Shown: positions 1-9,440 of the stretch, piece after piece
How positions within the stretch are numbered: the stretch's first letter is position 1
Layout of the letters: every line of letters begins with the position of its first letter
Source: an uncultured Bacteroidales bacterium
GTDB lineage: Bacteria > Bacteroidota > Bacteroidia > Bacteroidales > Paludibacteraceae
DNA length: 64,000 bases
Reading direction: 5' to 3'
NCBI GenBank assembly: GCA_902785605.1
Contig: CACZZL010000005.1
Span: 108,628-172,627 of the forward strand
Program-made: the position numbers and the translations under genes
The notes under the pieces: generated by a model
What the model was told of the DNA's origin: nothing
The model's database searches: none
What the model saw: the letters and a program-made list of their open reading frames with translations, nothing else

Positions 1-724
1 GAGCAGCGAAGAGCAGACCCGGCTCCTGTTGCGGAGAAGGGAAGACCTTACCGGTATAAACGATACTGAAACGGGTGGAAGGTGTGTCTCGCGGTTTGAA
101 ACACTGCGCATCGTATCCGTTATAGATAGTGGTCACATGGGTTTGCCCCGTAAGACGACGAATCAGGTCGTTGTGCCAGGGTGAGACGGTCGTAACGGCT
201 GTCGCGCGGGCTAACTCTTTATTGCGACGACGGAGGTTTTGTGCCAGGTAGAGTTCTGCGAACGGACGAAGCCACGAGGCGTGGTGACTCAGATAAAGGA
301 ATCTGTTTGCCGGTGCTTGCTCCGTCATGTCCCGTATATCCAACACAACAGGGAGATGCAACTTGGCACCGATACGATTTGCGCTACGAAGCGGGAAGGT
401 ATGAAACGAAGTGCAGAAAATGAGATCATACGTCTTCCCCTTTATACGCTTCTCCACTGCGCGTTGGAACGCACGTTCTTTCCAGTTAAAGAGCATCGTA
501 CCTATGTTCTTCACCGTCCAGTCTGCCATTCCGCCTTTGTAAAGCGCGATCTCATCAATAGGGTAGTTGTGCGCAAAAGACAACTCATCCGCTTTCTCGC
601 ATAGGACATGCACATGATGTCCCTGCTGCTGCAACCACTCGCACAGGATACGCAGACGTGGTTTGTAGGCGGGTTGGGAGAAACCGTCCGATAGCACTAA
701 TATACGCAGTCGTTTGTCGCTCAT
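1..724 (-). CDS. Glycosyltransferase, GT4-like, N-terminal part (cut by window edge)
   Basis: This minus-strand reading frame is open from the ATG at 724 to the window edge (about 241 codons). The protein begins MSDKRLRILVLSDGF and continues with a run rich in RILCEWLQQQGHHVHVLCEK, the typical first Rossmann strand and helix of a GT-B glycosyltransferase. Further motifs are VVLDIRDM near residue 130, ATAVTTVSPW near 180 and YNGYDAQCFKP near 207, which match the GT4 pattern of donor-domain entry. Its ATG overlaps the stop of the deacetylase-like gene upstream (ATGA), so the two are translationally coupled. The likely role is transfer of a sugar during surface polysaccharide assembly, fitting capD and the WecA-like gene upstream. 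The catalytic C-terminal half is outside the window, so donor and acceptor are unknown. Confidence 0.82.
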   Translation of the reverse strand, partial: MSDKRLRILVLSDGFSQPAYKPRLRILCEWLQQQGHHVHVLCEKADELSFAHNYPIDEIALYKGGMADWTVKNIGTMLFNWKERAFQRAVEKRIKGKTYDLIFCTSFHTFPLRSANRIGAKLHLPVVLDIRDMTEQAPANRFLYLSHHASWLRPFAELYLAQNLRRRNKELARATAVTTVSPWHNDLIRRLTGQTHVTTIYNGYDAQCFKPRDTPSTRFSIVYTGKVFPSPQQEPGLLFAA

Positions 725-1881
725 TTCAACAGGTTGAGCACCTTGGTATATAGCGATTTATGGTAGGTGTCGTCCGTGAGGTTGCTGTTATGCCAGAGCA
801 GACAGAGGTCACCGTGGTGCATCTTGACGTGTGCAATAAGACGTTCGCACAGGAAATACGCCTCATCTTCCGTGAGGTTCATGTAGTTCTTGTTACTCAG
901 CGTCGTGTCCATCACCATCAGCGGATGCAGGGTAAGGTTGGTCAGTCGCATCGTCTTGGGGTTAATCCAGCGTACGGCACGGGTGGTCTGTAAGCGGAAT
1001 CCGGCTTCATCGGCAAAGCCCATCGTGAAATCGTCGGTGTAACCCGCCTTGATCAGTCGCTCCATCTGTCCGATGGATTCCCGCAGGTAATGGGCCCGGT
1101 ACATCTTACTGTACTTGATGGGGGGCAGGGCCCCGTAGTAACTGCCGTGAATGGCCAGGTATGCATTGCTGTACCGCAGCAGTTTCTTCAGCCGTTTGTA
1201 ATCGCGTCCGCGCAGGCAGTACTGCGGGTAATCATAACCGCGGCCCTGGGTGTGCTTGATGAAGTAGATCGTCTCCGCACCCGGCACACGTGCATCCTGC
1301 TCAATCAGCCACGGGAAGGTGTAGAGCGGGTCATTATGAATATCGCGCAATGCTGCCCAAACCTGTTTGCTTTCCCCGCGCCGGATGCCGCCTAATGCGC
1401 CGCGAATGGAACGGTACTGCGAGATGGCATCTGCATCGTGTGTCAAGTAGATATGCTCGAACCCGGGGGAGGGAAGCGGGCAATTGAGCAGTTTGAGCAA
1501 CAGTCGGGCGTGCTCGTCCAAGGTCGGCATCTGCATGCGGTTGCTGTGACCCAGAACCGAATATCGCGCCATGAACCGGTCGTGCTCATCACGCTCGGTG
1601 TTGAACGTCTCTTCCGCACGGGAGATGAAGAAGAACGCTTTGTACACAATATCCGTGCGGATGATCGCCTTTCCTTTGGCGGGCTGTTCCACTTTGACCG
1701 CGCCCATGTCCGGCAACACGATACCGAGTCCTAACTCTCCGTTAGGCACGATGATCACGTCGTGGTCCTCCAGCGCGCTTTCGTCCGCTGTGTAAGCCAC
1801 GCGCGCTGCGGCTTCTTCGTCTCCGTAACATAACCAAGTGAGGATGTAATGGATGATCTCTTGTAATTTTTCCTGCTTCAT
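721..1881 (-). CDS. Polysaccharide-deacetylase-like protein
   Basis: A 386-residue soluble protein with no signal peptide. Near residue 145 it has YLTHDADAISQYRSIRG, which resembles the T(F/H)DxD metal and catalytic motif of the NodB/carbohydrate esterase 4 fold. Later come LAIHGSYYGALPP, with the histidine expected of motif 2, and TMGFADEAGFR and LWHNSNL near the C-terminus. This layout resembles the Bacteroidales proteins annotated as polysaccharide deacetylase family with a DUF7033-like N-terminus. The gene sits 4 bp after the ABC-F gene and overlaps the following glycosyltransferase by 4 bp, so a role in envelope polysaccharide modification is plausible. Activity is inferred, not shown: some family members lack classical esterase activity. 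Confidence 0.72.
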   Translation of the reverse strand: MKQEKLQEIIHYILTWLCYGDEEAAARVAYTADESALEDHDVIIVPNGELGLGIVLPDMGAVKVEQPAKGKAIIRTDIVYKAFFFISRAEETFNTERDEHDRFMARYSVLGHSNRMQMPTLDEHARLLLKLLNCPLPSPGFEHIYLTHDADAISQYRSIRGALGGIRRGESKQVWAALRDIHNDPLYTFPWLIEQDARVPGAETIYFIKHTQGRGYDYPQYCLRGRDYKRLKKLLRYSNAYLAIHGSYYGALPPIKYSKMYRAHYLRESIGQMERLIKAGYTDDFTMGFADEAGFRLQTTRAVRWINPKTMRLTNLTLHPLMVMDTTLSNKNYMNLTEDEAYFLCERLIAHVKMHHGDLCLLWHNSNLTDDTYHKSLYTKVLNLLK

Positions 1882-1885
1882 AGTT

Positions 1886-3688
1886 TTACTCTTCGCTTAG
1901 AAGCTCCCATTCGTACATTTTTTGTTCTATCTGATGTTTGATGTTTTCGTATTTCTGAAAACGTTCCTGCGTCTGGTTCTCGGGCAGCGCCAACTCCTGT
2001 TCCATCTGTTGCTGCAGCGCCTCCAGTGCCGCTATCTCCTCTTCTGTCTGCGCGATTGCCCGCTCTTTCTTACGCTTCTCCGCTGCTACCGCTTTCTGTG
2101 CTGCGTAGTCGAGTTTTGCGGAGCTGATTTCTGATGGCTGACTGCTGACAGCTGACGGCTTCGACTTCTCCAGTTCCTGTAGCGAGTCTATTTTCTTTGC
2201 CCGTAGGAAATCGTAGATACCGCCGAGGTGCTCTTTGACGCGGCCGCCGCCGAACTCATAGACCTTGCTCACTAATCCGTTGAGGAAATCACGGTCATGG
2301 CTCACGCAGATGAGGGTGCCGTTGAACTCCTGCAGAGCGGCCTTGAGCACATCTTTGGACTGCATGTCGAGGTGGTTGGTCGGCTCATCGAGGATCAGCA
2401 GGTTACAGGGCTCGAGCAGCAATCGGATCATTGCCAAACGGCTTCGTTCACCTCCGCTGAGCACTTTCACTTTCTTTTCGGAGGCCTCACCGCCGAACAT
2501 GAACGCGCCCAGTATATCACGAATCTTGGTGCGGATATCGCCTACCGCCACATAATCGATGGTATCGAACACCGTCAGGTTCTCATCCAGCAGAGCGGCC
2601 TGATTCTGTGCAAAATAGCCAATCTTCACATTGTGCCCGATCTTGAGCGTACCCATATAATCGAGTTGCCCCATGATGCACTTGACGAGGGTCGATTTAC
2701 CTTCTCCGTTCTTACCCACAAACGCTACTTTCTCGCCTCGGCGAATGGTAAACGTCACGTCGTGGAAGACATTGTGTGCGCCAAAGTCCTTGCGCAGGTC
2801 TTCGACTATCAGCGGAAAATCACCGCTTCGGGGAGCAGGCGGGAATCGCAGGTTGAGCCGGCTGGTGTCCTCTAAATCGACCTCTAACCGCTCCAGTTTC
2901 TCCAACTGCTTGATGCGGCTCTGTACCTGGACCGCCTTGGTCGCTTTGTAGCGGAAGCGCTCAATGAACTCCTCCGTGTCCGCAATCATCTTCTGCTGGT
3001 TCTGGTACGCCCTTACCTGTTGCTCGTGCCGCTCCTTGCGCAGTTCAACGAACTTACTGTAGTTGACGTTATAGTCGTAGATACGGCCGAGTGTGATCTC
3101 AATCGTACGTCCGCACACGTTGTCAATGAACGCACGGTCGTGGCTGACCATCAGCACGGCACTCTGGCTGTTCTTAAGGAAGTCTTCGAGCCATTGGATG
3201 GACTCGATGTCGAGGTGGTTGGTCGGCTCGTCCAACAGCAGCAGATCCGGGTGGCGCAGCAGGATCTTGGCCAACTCAATACGCATACGCCATCCGCCGG
3301 AGAACTCCGAACACGGACGCTCAAAATCCTTGCGCTCAAAACCCAGACCGATGATCGTCCGGTCCATCTCGGCAATGAAACGCGCATCCTCCCCTTCACC
3401 CGTAACCTGTAACCCCTCATCCTTCACTCGCATCACCTCGTCCCGCAAGGTCCGGTCGTCGTGGAAGAGCATCATCTGCGGCAGGTAACCGATGGTCATA
3501 TCGGCATCCCTGGCGATTCGTCCGGCGGTGGGTTGGTACTCACCGGCAATCAGGCGCAGCAAGGTCGTCTTGCCCGCTCCGTTCTTACCCACCAGCGCAA
3601 TGCGCTCCTTGCGGTTGATAAGGAACGTGATGTCATCCAGCACCGGGCGGGATGAGAACTCCATGCTGATATGATCAATCGTTAGCAT
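1886..3688 (-). CDS. ABC-F family ATPase (Uup/EttA-like)
   Basis: A 600-residue protein with two ATP-binding cassettes and no membrane segments, the hallmark of ABC-F translation factors. Walker A motifs are GKNGAGKTTLLR (about residues 37-48) and GKNGEGKSTLVK (about 330-341). Signature motifs are FSGGWRMR and LSGGERSR, each followed by LLLDEPTNHLD or LILDEPTNHLD. The basic linker between the cassettes (YRYKATKAVQ region) and the C-terminal coiled coil (AQTEEEIAALEALQQQ) resemble Uup. ABC-F proteins act on ribosomes, often at the E site; the specific role here is unknown. Two short tandem arrays lie in frame, one giving GLQVTGEG (3398-3418) and one giving KPSAVSSQPSEIS (2124-2158). It overlaps the WecA-like gene by 14 bp. 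Confidence 0.9.
   Translation of the reverse strand: MLTIDHISMEFSSRPVLDDITFLINRKERIALVGKNGAGKTTLLRLIAGEYQPTAGRIARDADMTIGYLPQMMLFHDDRTLRDEVMRVKDEGLQVTGEGEDARFIAEMDRTIIGLGFERKDFERPCSEFSGGWRMRIELAKILLRHPDLLLLDEPTNHLDIESIQWLEDFLKNSQSAVLMVSHDRAFIDNVCGRTIEITLGRIYDYNVNYSKFVELRKERHEQQVRAYQNQQKMIADTEEFIERFRYKATKAVQVQSRIKQLEKLERLEVDLEDTSRLNLRFPPAPRSGDFPLIVEDLRKDFGAHNVFHDVTFTIRRGEKVAFVGKNGEGKSTLVKCIMGQLDYMGTLKIGHNVKIGYFAQNQAALLDENLTVFDTIDYVAVGDIRTKIRDILGAFMFGGEASEKKVKVLSGGERSRLAMIRLLLEPCNLLILDEPTNHLDMQSKDVLKAALQEFNGTLICVSHDRDFLNGLVSKVYEFGGGRVKEHLGGIYDFLRAKKIDSLQELEKSKPSAVSSQPSEISSAKLDYAAQKAVAAEKRKKERAIAQTEEEIAALEALQQQMEQELALPENQTQERFQKYENIKHQIEQKMYEWELLSEE
2124..2158 (-). repeat. Heptamer array, CTGAxxx class, 5 units (in ABC-F gene)
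   Basis: Units CTGATTT, CTGATGG, CTGACTG, CTGACAG, CTGACGG in exact register. It encodes PSAVSSQPSEIS in the linker before the C-terminal coiled coil. Confidence 0.93.
3398..3418 (-). repeat. Heptamer array, ACCCGTA class, 3 units (in ABC-F gene)
   Basis: Units ACCCGTA, ACCTGTA, ACCCCTC. 21 bp, so it adds seven codons (GLQVTGE). Confidence 0.85.
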
Positions 3689-4757
3689 TGTTGCCGTACA
3701 GTTTCTTGTTAATCACCCGCCATAGGATCAGCGTCATCACCGTGGCCAGTGCAAAATCAGCGAAGAGCAGGAGCCACATGTTCCAGTTACGTCCCAGGAT
3801 CGCCAGCCCGATAAAGACGACGCTCACGCTGAGCAGCACACAGGTCGTCTGGATATGGTTCAATCCCGTGCGTAACAACAGATGGTGAATATGGTTCTTG
3901 TCCGGTTTGAACGGGCTGCAGTGATGTTTGATGCGAGTCAGACTGACGCGGATGGTGTCGAAGACAGGCACCGTCAGTACACAGATGGCTACCGCCGGAG
4001 CGGCACTCATATGGTAGATCTCAGGCACGACATGGTACGCGTTCTGCTCGCAGAAACGGAACACAAACGCCGTTAGCAGATACCCCAATAGCAGACTGCC
4101 GCTGTCGCCCATGAAGATCTTCTCGCGGCGACCGAACACATTGAAAATGAAGAACACAGCCAACGCACCGATCATACAGATGGCTAAGATAGACCAACTG
4201 GTTGAACCCACAAGGTGAAAATAGATGGCGAAGAAAAGGCAGTAGAGGATACCTAAACCGCTGGCCAGGCCGTCGATGCCGTCAATGAGGTTAATGGCAT
4301 TGATGATGGCGACGAGAATGAACAGCGAGAGCAGATAACTGGGGATGACACCGATCTGCTCGATGCCGAACAGACCGTGCAGATGGGTGATACGCAGATC
4401 GCTGAATCCGATCAACGCTACGCCTGCCAAGGTCTCGCCTAACAACTTAGACAGCGGCGTCAGCACCAGCACGTCGTCCACAAAACCGACCGCCATGATG
4501 GCAGCGATACCAATCATAAAAAACTGGTTGTGTGCAATCTGACTATAATCAAACAGCAAGTACGACAGCATCACACTGAAGTAGATATTCAGCCCGCCTA
4601 TATTAGGCACCTCACCTGTGTGACTCATTCGTTTGTTCGGTCTCACCACAAAACCTTTCGCCTTCGCGATACGAATAACGACAGGCATTCCAATCCATCC
4701 CAGCGCAAAACTGACCAAGCCGATCAAATAACTATGTTCGATAAAAAATGTATGCAT
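3675..4757 (-). CDS. WecA/MraY-family glycosyl-1-phosphate transferase
   Basis: A 360-residue polytopic membrane protein with about ten hydrophobic helices. It carries the family motifs NIGGLNIYFSV, DDVL (the catalytic aspartates near residue 92), NAINLIDGIDGLASGLG, GDSGSLLLGYLL and KNHIHHLLLR. The HIHH motif is typical of the WecA/TagO branch, which uses UDP-N-acetylhexosamine-1-phosphate to start lipid-linked polysaccharides, more than of MraY itself. The enzyme would transfer a sugar phosphate from UDP-sugar to undecaprenyl phosphate at the inner membrane. Its start overlaps the stop of the capD-like gene by one base (TAATG). With capD, the deacetylase-like gene and the glycosyltransferase it forms a small envelope-glycan module. 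Confidence 0.88.
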   Translation of the reverse strand: MHTFFIEHSYLIGLVSFALGWIGMPVVIRIAKAKGFVVRPNKRMSHTGEVPNIGGLNIYFSVMLSYLLFDYSQIAHNQFFMIGIAAIMAVGFVDDVLVLTPLSKLLGETLAGVALIGFSDLRITHLHGLFGIEQIGVIPSYLLSLFILVAIINAINLIDGIDGLASGLGILYCLFFAIYFHLVGSTSWSILAICMIGALAVFFIFNVFGRREKIFMGDSGSLLLGYLLTAFVFRFCEQNAYHVVPEIYHMSAAPAVAICVLTVPVFDTIRVSLTRIKHHCSPFKPDKNHIHHLLLRTGLNHIQTTCVLLSVSVVFIGLAILGRNWNMWLLLFADFALATVMTLILWRVINKKLYGNNAND

Positions 4758-6664
4758 TATTGCGGGTCTAATTGTTCATAAACGGAATTGTTACTGATGT
4801 ATTCGGGCACGAGCTGTTTCATCATCTTGACGGTCGTGAACGGCTTGCCTTGCCGGCTGATGGAGATCAATCGGTCCACCTTACCGCTGATCTGGTCAAA
4901 ATCAAACTCACGTACCCGTGCCACCATGATCTTCTCGTTCGTGGTCGGCATGGTGGTCTCTTTCTGGTTGAGCAACTCCTCGTACAGTTTCTCTCCCGGA
5001 CGCAGACCGGTGAACACGATCGGGATATCTTTCTCCGGTATATAACCGGCCAGACGAATCATGTTCCGTGCCAGATCCAGTATCTTCACCGGCTTACCCA
5101 TGTCGAACACGAAGATCTCTCCTCCTTCACCCAGCGTGCTGGCTTCCATCACCAGGCAGCATGCCTCGGGAATGGTCATGAAGTAACGAATGATATCCGG
5201 GTGCGTCACGGTCACCGGACCGCCGGATGCAATCTGTTTGCGGAAGTACGGAATGACCGAACCGTTGCTGCCCAGCACGTTGCCGAATCGGGTAGTGATG
5301 AACTTGGTGCAGTCCTTGTTCTGGGCATGCAGTTTGCGGAACAGCGACTGCACGTATATCTCCGCAATACGCTTGCTGGCACCCATGATGTTAGTCGGGT
5401 TGACGGCCTTGTCTGTTGAGATCATCACGAATCGCTTCACACCATATTGCACCGCCATATCGGCCATGTTCTTGGTGCCCAGCACGTTAGCCTGAATTGC
5501 TTCGTTGGGATAACTCTCCATGAGCGGCACGTGCTTGTATGCCGCGGCATGATAGACTACGTCCGGTCGCATCTCGTTGAAGATCTGCTCGATGCGGTTG
5601 CGGTTACGTACGTCGGCAATCACCGGAATGAATCGCGACTCGCGGTACTGGTTCTGCAATTCCAAGGTCAGGTCATGCAGCGGCGACTCCGCGATGTCCA
5701 CCAGAATAGTAGCTTGCGGTTGGTAGCACTGGATCTGACGCACCAGCTCACTACCGATGCTGCCGGCAGCACCGCTGACCAGCACCACTTGGTTATGCAG
5801 AATCTGACGCACGTTCTCCGTGTTGATGTCAATCTTAGGCCGCTCCAGTAAGTCCTCGATATGCACTGAGTCGATGCGGCCGATGCGCTGTGCATCGATA
5901 TCGTCTGTGTTGTCAAACTGGGTGAAATATGGGGTGGTCAGCACACGGATGTTGTGGTCAATGAAGATCTGTAACTCTTTGGCTGAATCGATCTCGCGCA
6001 TCTTGATCGGCGACACGATGACATGATGAATGCCGTTCTTCTCCATCCAGTTGAACAGTTCATCGTTGAGCGGGCGTACGTGCAGACCCGCCAGATCGTA
6101 GTTATGCCGTTCGTTGGCTCCGGCGATGAAACCCATCGGACGATACGGCGTGTTACCTGCCGAACGCAACATCTTGGCAATCGCCAAGCCTGCCGTCTGC
6201 GTACCGTAGATCATCACACGCGGGTCACCTTGGTTCTGCTCCATGGTCTCGCTCAGCGTCTTCACACTCACTCGCAATGCAAACAGCAACACAAACGATG
6301 TCGGCACATAAATAGCCATCACCGTGTTCAGAATCGGGTGCTGCCCGGTGACCTTGTCCATGATCAGATTGAATACGAAGATAGCCAAACCGGTGGCGAT
6401 ATTGGACAGTAGCACCTTGGAAGTGTCAATAAACGTTGAGTACCGCAGGATGCCCGAATAGGTATGCAACGCCCAGAAAGCGATTAATTGGATGCCGATA
6501 ACAATCAGAAACTGCACACTGATAGGAACAGCCTGCTGGCTCAGATCCAGGTAATGGAAGAAGCCGCTTCCAATCCACACACTCAGCCAGAAAGCGATGC
6601 TGCACAGCGCCAAATCCATCAGTAGAACACCCCATCGTGGCACATAACTGTTATTTGTTTTCAT
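4757..6664 (-). CDS. CapD/FlaA1-like nucleoside-diphosphate sugar epimerase/dehydratase
   Basis: A 635-residue protein read from the ATG at 6664, which overlaps the uvrA stop by 14 bp; an in-frame ATG upstream lies deep inside uvrA and was not used. Four hydrophobic helices (residues 12-140) precede a CoA-binding-like Rossmann domain (about 147-245) and an extended SDR domain. The NAD motif GAAGSIGSEL is at 298-307 and YHAAAYKHVPLME at about 371-383. The catalytic region has STDKAV (416-421) and MGASKR (427-432), the altered active site of membrane UDP-GlcNAc 4,6-dehydratases in which Met and Lys replace Tyr-Lys. It should convert a UDP-HexNAc to a 4-keto-6-deoxy sugar for polysaccharide synthesis. 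Exact substrate is unknown. Confidence 0.9.
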   Translation of the reverse strand: MKTNNSYVPRWGVLLMDLALCSIAFWLSVWIGSGFFHYLDLSQQAVPISVQFLIVIGIQLIAFWALHTYSGILRYSTFIDTSKVLLSNIATGLAIFVFNLIMDKVTGQHPILNTVMAIYVPTSFVLLFALRVSVKTLSETMEQNQGDPRVMIYGTQTAGLAIAKMLRSAGNTPYRPMGFIAGANERHNYDLAGLHVRPLNDELFNWMEKNGIHHVIVSPIKMREIDSAKELQIFIDHNIRVLTTPYFTQFDNTDDIDAQRIGRIDSVHIEDLLERPKIDINTENVRQILHNQVVLVSGAAGSIGSELVRQIQCYQPQATILVDIAESPLHDLTLELQNQYRESRFIPVIADVRNRNRIEQIFNEMRPDVVYHAAAYKHVPLMESYPNEAIQANVLGTKNMADMAVQYGVKRFVMISTDKAVNPTNIMGASKRIAEIYVQSLFRKLHAQNKDCTKFITTRFGNVLGSNGSVIPYFRKQIASGGPVTVTHPDIIRYFMTIPEACCLVMEASTLGEGGEIFVFDMGKPVKILDLARNMIRLAGYIPEKDIPIVFTGLRPGEKLYEELLNQKETTMPTTNEKIMVARVREFDFDQISGKVDRLISISRQGKPFTTVKMMKQLVPEYISNNSVYEQLDPQ

Positions 6665-9401
6665 TTTGTTCAATGATTTGGGCAAGGTACTTGCCGGTAT
6701 AACTCTCTTTGCATTGTGCCACCTGTTCCGGCGTACCGGTGCACACAATGTCTCCTCCTTCTTTTCCTCCCTCCGGACCCAGGTCAATCACATGGTCCGC
6801 AGCCAATATAACAGCCGGATTATGTTCAATGATAATGACCGTATGACCTTTGCTGATCAATCGGTTCAGTGCCTTGAGCAGCACTTCGATATCGCGGTGA
6901 TGCAGACCCGTTGTCGGTTCGTCGAAGATGAAGATCGTCGGGTTGCTCTCCTCTTGGGCAATGAACGATGCTAACTTGACACGTTGGCTCTCACCGCCGG
7001 ACAAGGTGCTGCTGCTCTGACCCAACTGGATGTAGCCGATTCCCACATCCTGCAACGGTTTGAGCCGCTTCACGATCTTGGCACACGCCGGGTCTTCCGA
7101 GAAGAACTCCACCGCCTGGTTCACGGTCATGCACAGCACGTCGTAGATCGATTTGCCGCGGTAGTGTACATCCAGAATATCCTGTTTGAACCGTCTGCCG
7201 TGACACTGTTCGCACTCCAGTACCAGGTCCGCCATGAACTGCATCTCAATCGTGATGGTTCCTTCGCCCTGACAGGTCTCGCAACGGCCGCCCGGGGTGT
7301 TGAAACTGAAGTGTGCCGGCGTCAGACCCAGTTGCTTGCTCAGCGGCTGCTCGGCATACAGACGACGGATCTCATCATACGCCTTGAGGTACGTCACGGG
7401 GTTACTGCGGCTGCTCCGGCTCAACGGGTTCTGGTCCACAAACTCAATATCTTTCATCAGGTGCGTGCTGCCGTGCAGATGGCCGAAATCACCCGTGTGC
7501 TCGGCAAATGTGCCGCCGTAGTGTTTCTTGAGGGCAGGGTAGAGCACCTTGCTCACCAGACTCGACTTACCGCTACCGCTCACGCCCGTGACGACGGTCA
7601 TCACATGCAGCGGGAAGCGTACCGTGATGTTCTTCAGGTTGTTCTCACATGCCCCTTCTATCTCGATGTAGTTATTCCAATGCCGGCGTTGCTCCGGGAT
7701 GGTAAAGTGCACCAACTCCGGTCGCGGCCGTCCTTCATACACCACCTCGCCTCCATGACGACCCGCATCCGGGCCGATCTCAATGATATGATCCGCTGCC
7801 GCGATGATATCCTCATCGTGCTCCACCACCACAATCGTGTTGCCCAGGTCGCGTAACTCACGCAGCACATGAATCAGCCGCTCCGTGTCCCGCGGATGCA
7901 AACCGATAGACGGCTCGTCCAACACATACAGACTGCCGACCAGACTGCTGCCTAACGACTTAGCTAAGTTGATTCGTTGACTCTCTCCGCCTGACAGGGT
8001 ATTACTCTGCCGGTTCAGCGTCAGGTAACTCAGACCCACATCCTGCATGAACTGCAGTCGGCTGTTGATCTCCACCAGCAGCATCTCGGCTGTCTGACGT
8101 TCGATATCGCTCAACTCAATATGCCGGAACCATTCCTGCAAATCCGAGATAGGCATCGAGCACAACTGTTGGATGCTCTTACCGCTAACCTGCACGTACT
8201 CTGCTTCTTGGCGCAGGTGTAAACCGTGGCACACCGGACAAGTGGTCTTGCCTTTGTACCGTGCCAACATCACGCGGTACTGGATCTTGTTGTACTGCTG
8301 CTCCTCCAGTTCGTGGAAGAACGCATTCAGTCCTCTAAACCACTTATTACCGGTCCAGATCAGGTGTTTCTGTTCCGGTGTCAGCGCGTAGAACGGGGTG
8401 TGAATCGGGAAATCGAATTTCGATGCGTTATAAACCAACTCGTCGTTCCAGGCCTGCATCTGCGGACTCTGCCAACATGCAATCGCCTGCTCGTAGATGG
8501 ACTTCGACTTATCCGGTACGACCAGGTCCGCATCGATACCCATCACGATTCCCACACCTCGGCACTCGGGGCAGGCTCCGATCGGGTTGTTGAAATCGAA
8601 CAAGTGCTCGCTCGGCTCAATGAACTGAATGCCATCCGCTTCAAACCGCTCCGAGAATACTTTGATCCTCGGCACATTGTTCGTCGTATATTGGACCTGA
8701 CATTCGCCTTTGCCCTCAAAGAACGCCGTCTGCACACTGTCCGCAAAGCGGTTGCTCGTGGCCTGCTCATGGTCCACCACAATACGGTCGACCAGCAGAT
8801 AAGCCTCGTGCCCTTCCGCTTTCTGCCACGTGCTGTCGTCGAGCCGCACCGCGTCACCGTCAATCATCAACCGGCTGAAACCCTGACTCTGCCATAATGC
8901 CAACTGCTCTTGCAACGTCCGGTTCTCCGGCAGTAGGATAGGGCTCAGCAGGTACAACCGGGTGCCGACAGGCAACTGCTCCATGTACGCCACCACATCG
9001 CGAATGGTGTTCTTCTTCACTTCTTCTCCGCTCACGGGCGAGTACGTGTGGCCTATGCGCGCGTACAATAATTTCAAATAGTCGTAAATCTCCGTCACCG
9101 TACCAACGGTTGAACGGGGATTACGACTACTCACTTTCTGTTGGATAGCAATAGCCGGAGGTATACCTTCTATCTTCTCTACCTCCGGTTTTTGCATGCG
9201 GCCCATGAACTGACGCGCATAAGCGCTCAGACTCTCCACATAGCGGCGTTGACCTTCAGCATACAAGGTATCAAACGCCAGCGAACTCTTGCCGCTGCCG
9301 CTCACACCTGTGATGACCACCAACTGTCCGCGAGGTATCGATACCGATACATGCTTCAAGTTGTGCGTGTCCGCACCTTCTATCCGAATAAAATCATCCA
9401 A
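6651..9401 (-). CDS. uvrA: Excinuclease ABC subunit A
   Basis: A 916-residue protein of normal UvrA length, the damage-recognition ATPase of nucleotide excision repair. Walker A motifs are TGVSGSGKSS at residues 31-40 and again near 610. The ABC signatures read LSGGESQRINLA and LSGGESQRVKLA. Zinc-binding cysteine pairs are visible as CPECRGVG with CPVCHGLH, and as CETCQGEG with CEQCHGRR. The start is a TTG (9401) preceded by AAGGA at a suitable distance; no in-frame ATG gives the expected N-terminus DDFIRIEGADTHNLK. The 32-bp gap to the HU-LysM gene is filled by a heptamer array. Its position in a mixed recQ-to-polysaccharide operon is unusual. Confidence 0.97.
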   Translation of the reverse strand: MDDFIRIEGADTHNLKHVSVSIPRGQLVVITGVSGSGKSSLAFDTLYAEGQRRYVESLSAYARQFMGRMQKPEVEKIEGIPPAIAIQQKVSSRNPRSTVGTVTEIYDYLKLLYARIGHTYSPVSGEEVKKNTIRDVVAYMEQLPVGTRLYLLSPILLPENRTLQEQLALWQSQGFSRLMIDGDAVRLDDSTWQKAEGHEAYLLVDRIVVDHEQATSNRFADSVQTAFFEGKGECQVQYTTNNVPRIKVFSERFEADGIQFIEPSEHLFDFNNPIGACPECRGVGIVMGIDADLVVPDKSKSIYEQAIACWQSPQMQAWNDELVYNASKFDFPIHTPFYALTPEQKHLIWTGNKWFRGLNAFFHELEEQQYNKIQYRVMLARYKGKTTCPVCHGLHLRQEAEYVQVSGKSIQQLCSMPISDLQEWFRHIELSDIERQTAEMLLVEINSRLQFMQDVGLSYLTLNRQSNTLSGGESQRINLAKSLGSSLVGSLYVLDEPSIGLHPRDTERLIHVLRELRDLGNTIVVVEHDEDIIAAADHIIEIGPDAGRHGGEVVYEGRPRPELVHFTIPEQRRHWNNYIEIEGACENNLKNITVRFPLHVMTVVTGVSGSGKSSLVSKVLYPALKKHYGGTFAEHTGDFGHLHGSTHLMKDIEFVDQNPLSRSSRSNPVTYLKAYDEIRRLYAEQPLSKQLGLTPAHFSFNTPGGRCETCQGEGTITIEMQFMADLVLECEQCHGRRFKQDILDVHYRGKSIYDVLCMTVNQAVEFFSEDPACAKIVKRLKPLQDVGIGYIQLGQSSSTLSGGESQRVKLASFIAQEESNPTIFIFDEPTTGLHHRDIEVLLKALNRLISKGHTVIIIEHNPAVILAADHVIDLGPEGGKEGGDIVCTGTPEQVAQCKESYTGKYLAQIIEQNENK

Positions 9402-9412
9402 CGATGAATTCC

Positions 9413-9440
9413 TTAATTCTTAATTTTTAATTTTTAATTT
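9413..9440 (-). repeat. Heptamer array, TTAATTT class, HU-LysM/uvrA junction
   Basis: Units TTAATTC, TTAATTT, TTAATTT, TTAATTT. It contains the stop codon of the HU-LysM gene (9434-9436). Confidence 0.92.

Noticed and set aside
6665-6787. Longer N-terminus of the CapD-like protein
   Set aside because: The 41 extra codons lie inside uvrA and do not resemble the family; MKTNNSY at 6664 is a normal start.
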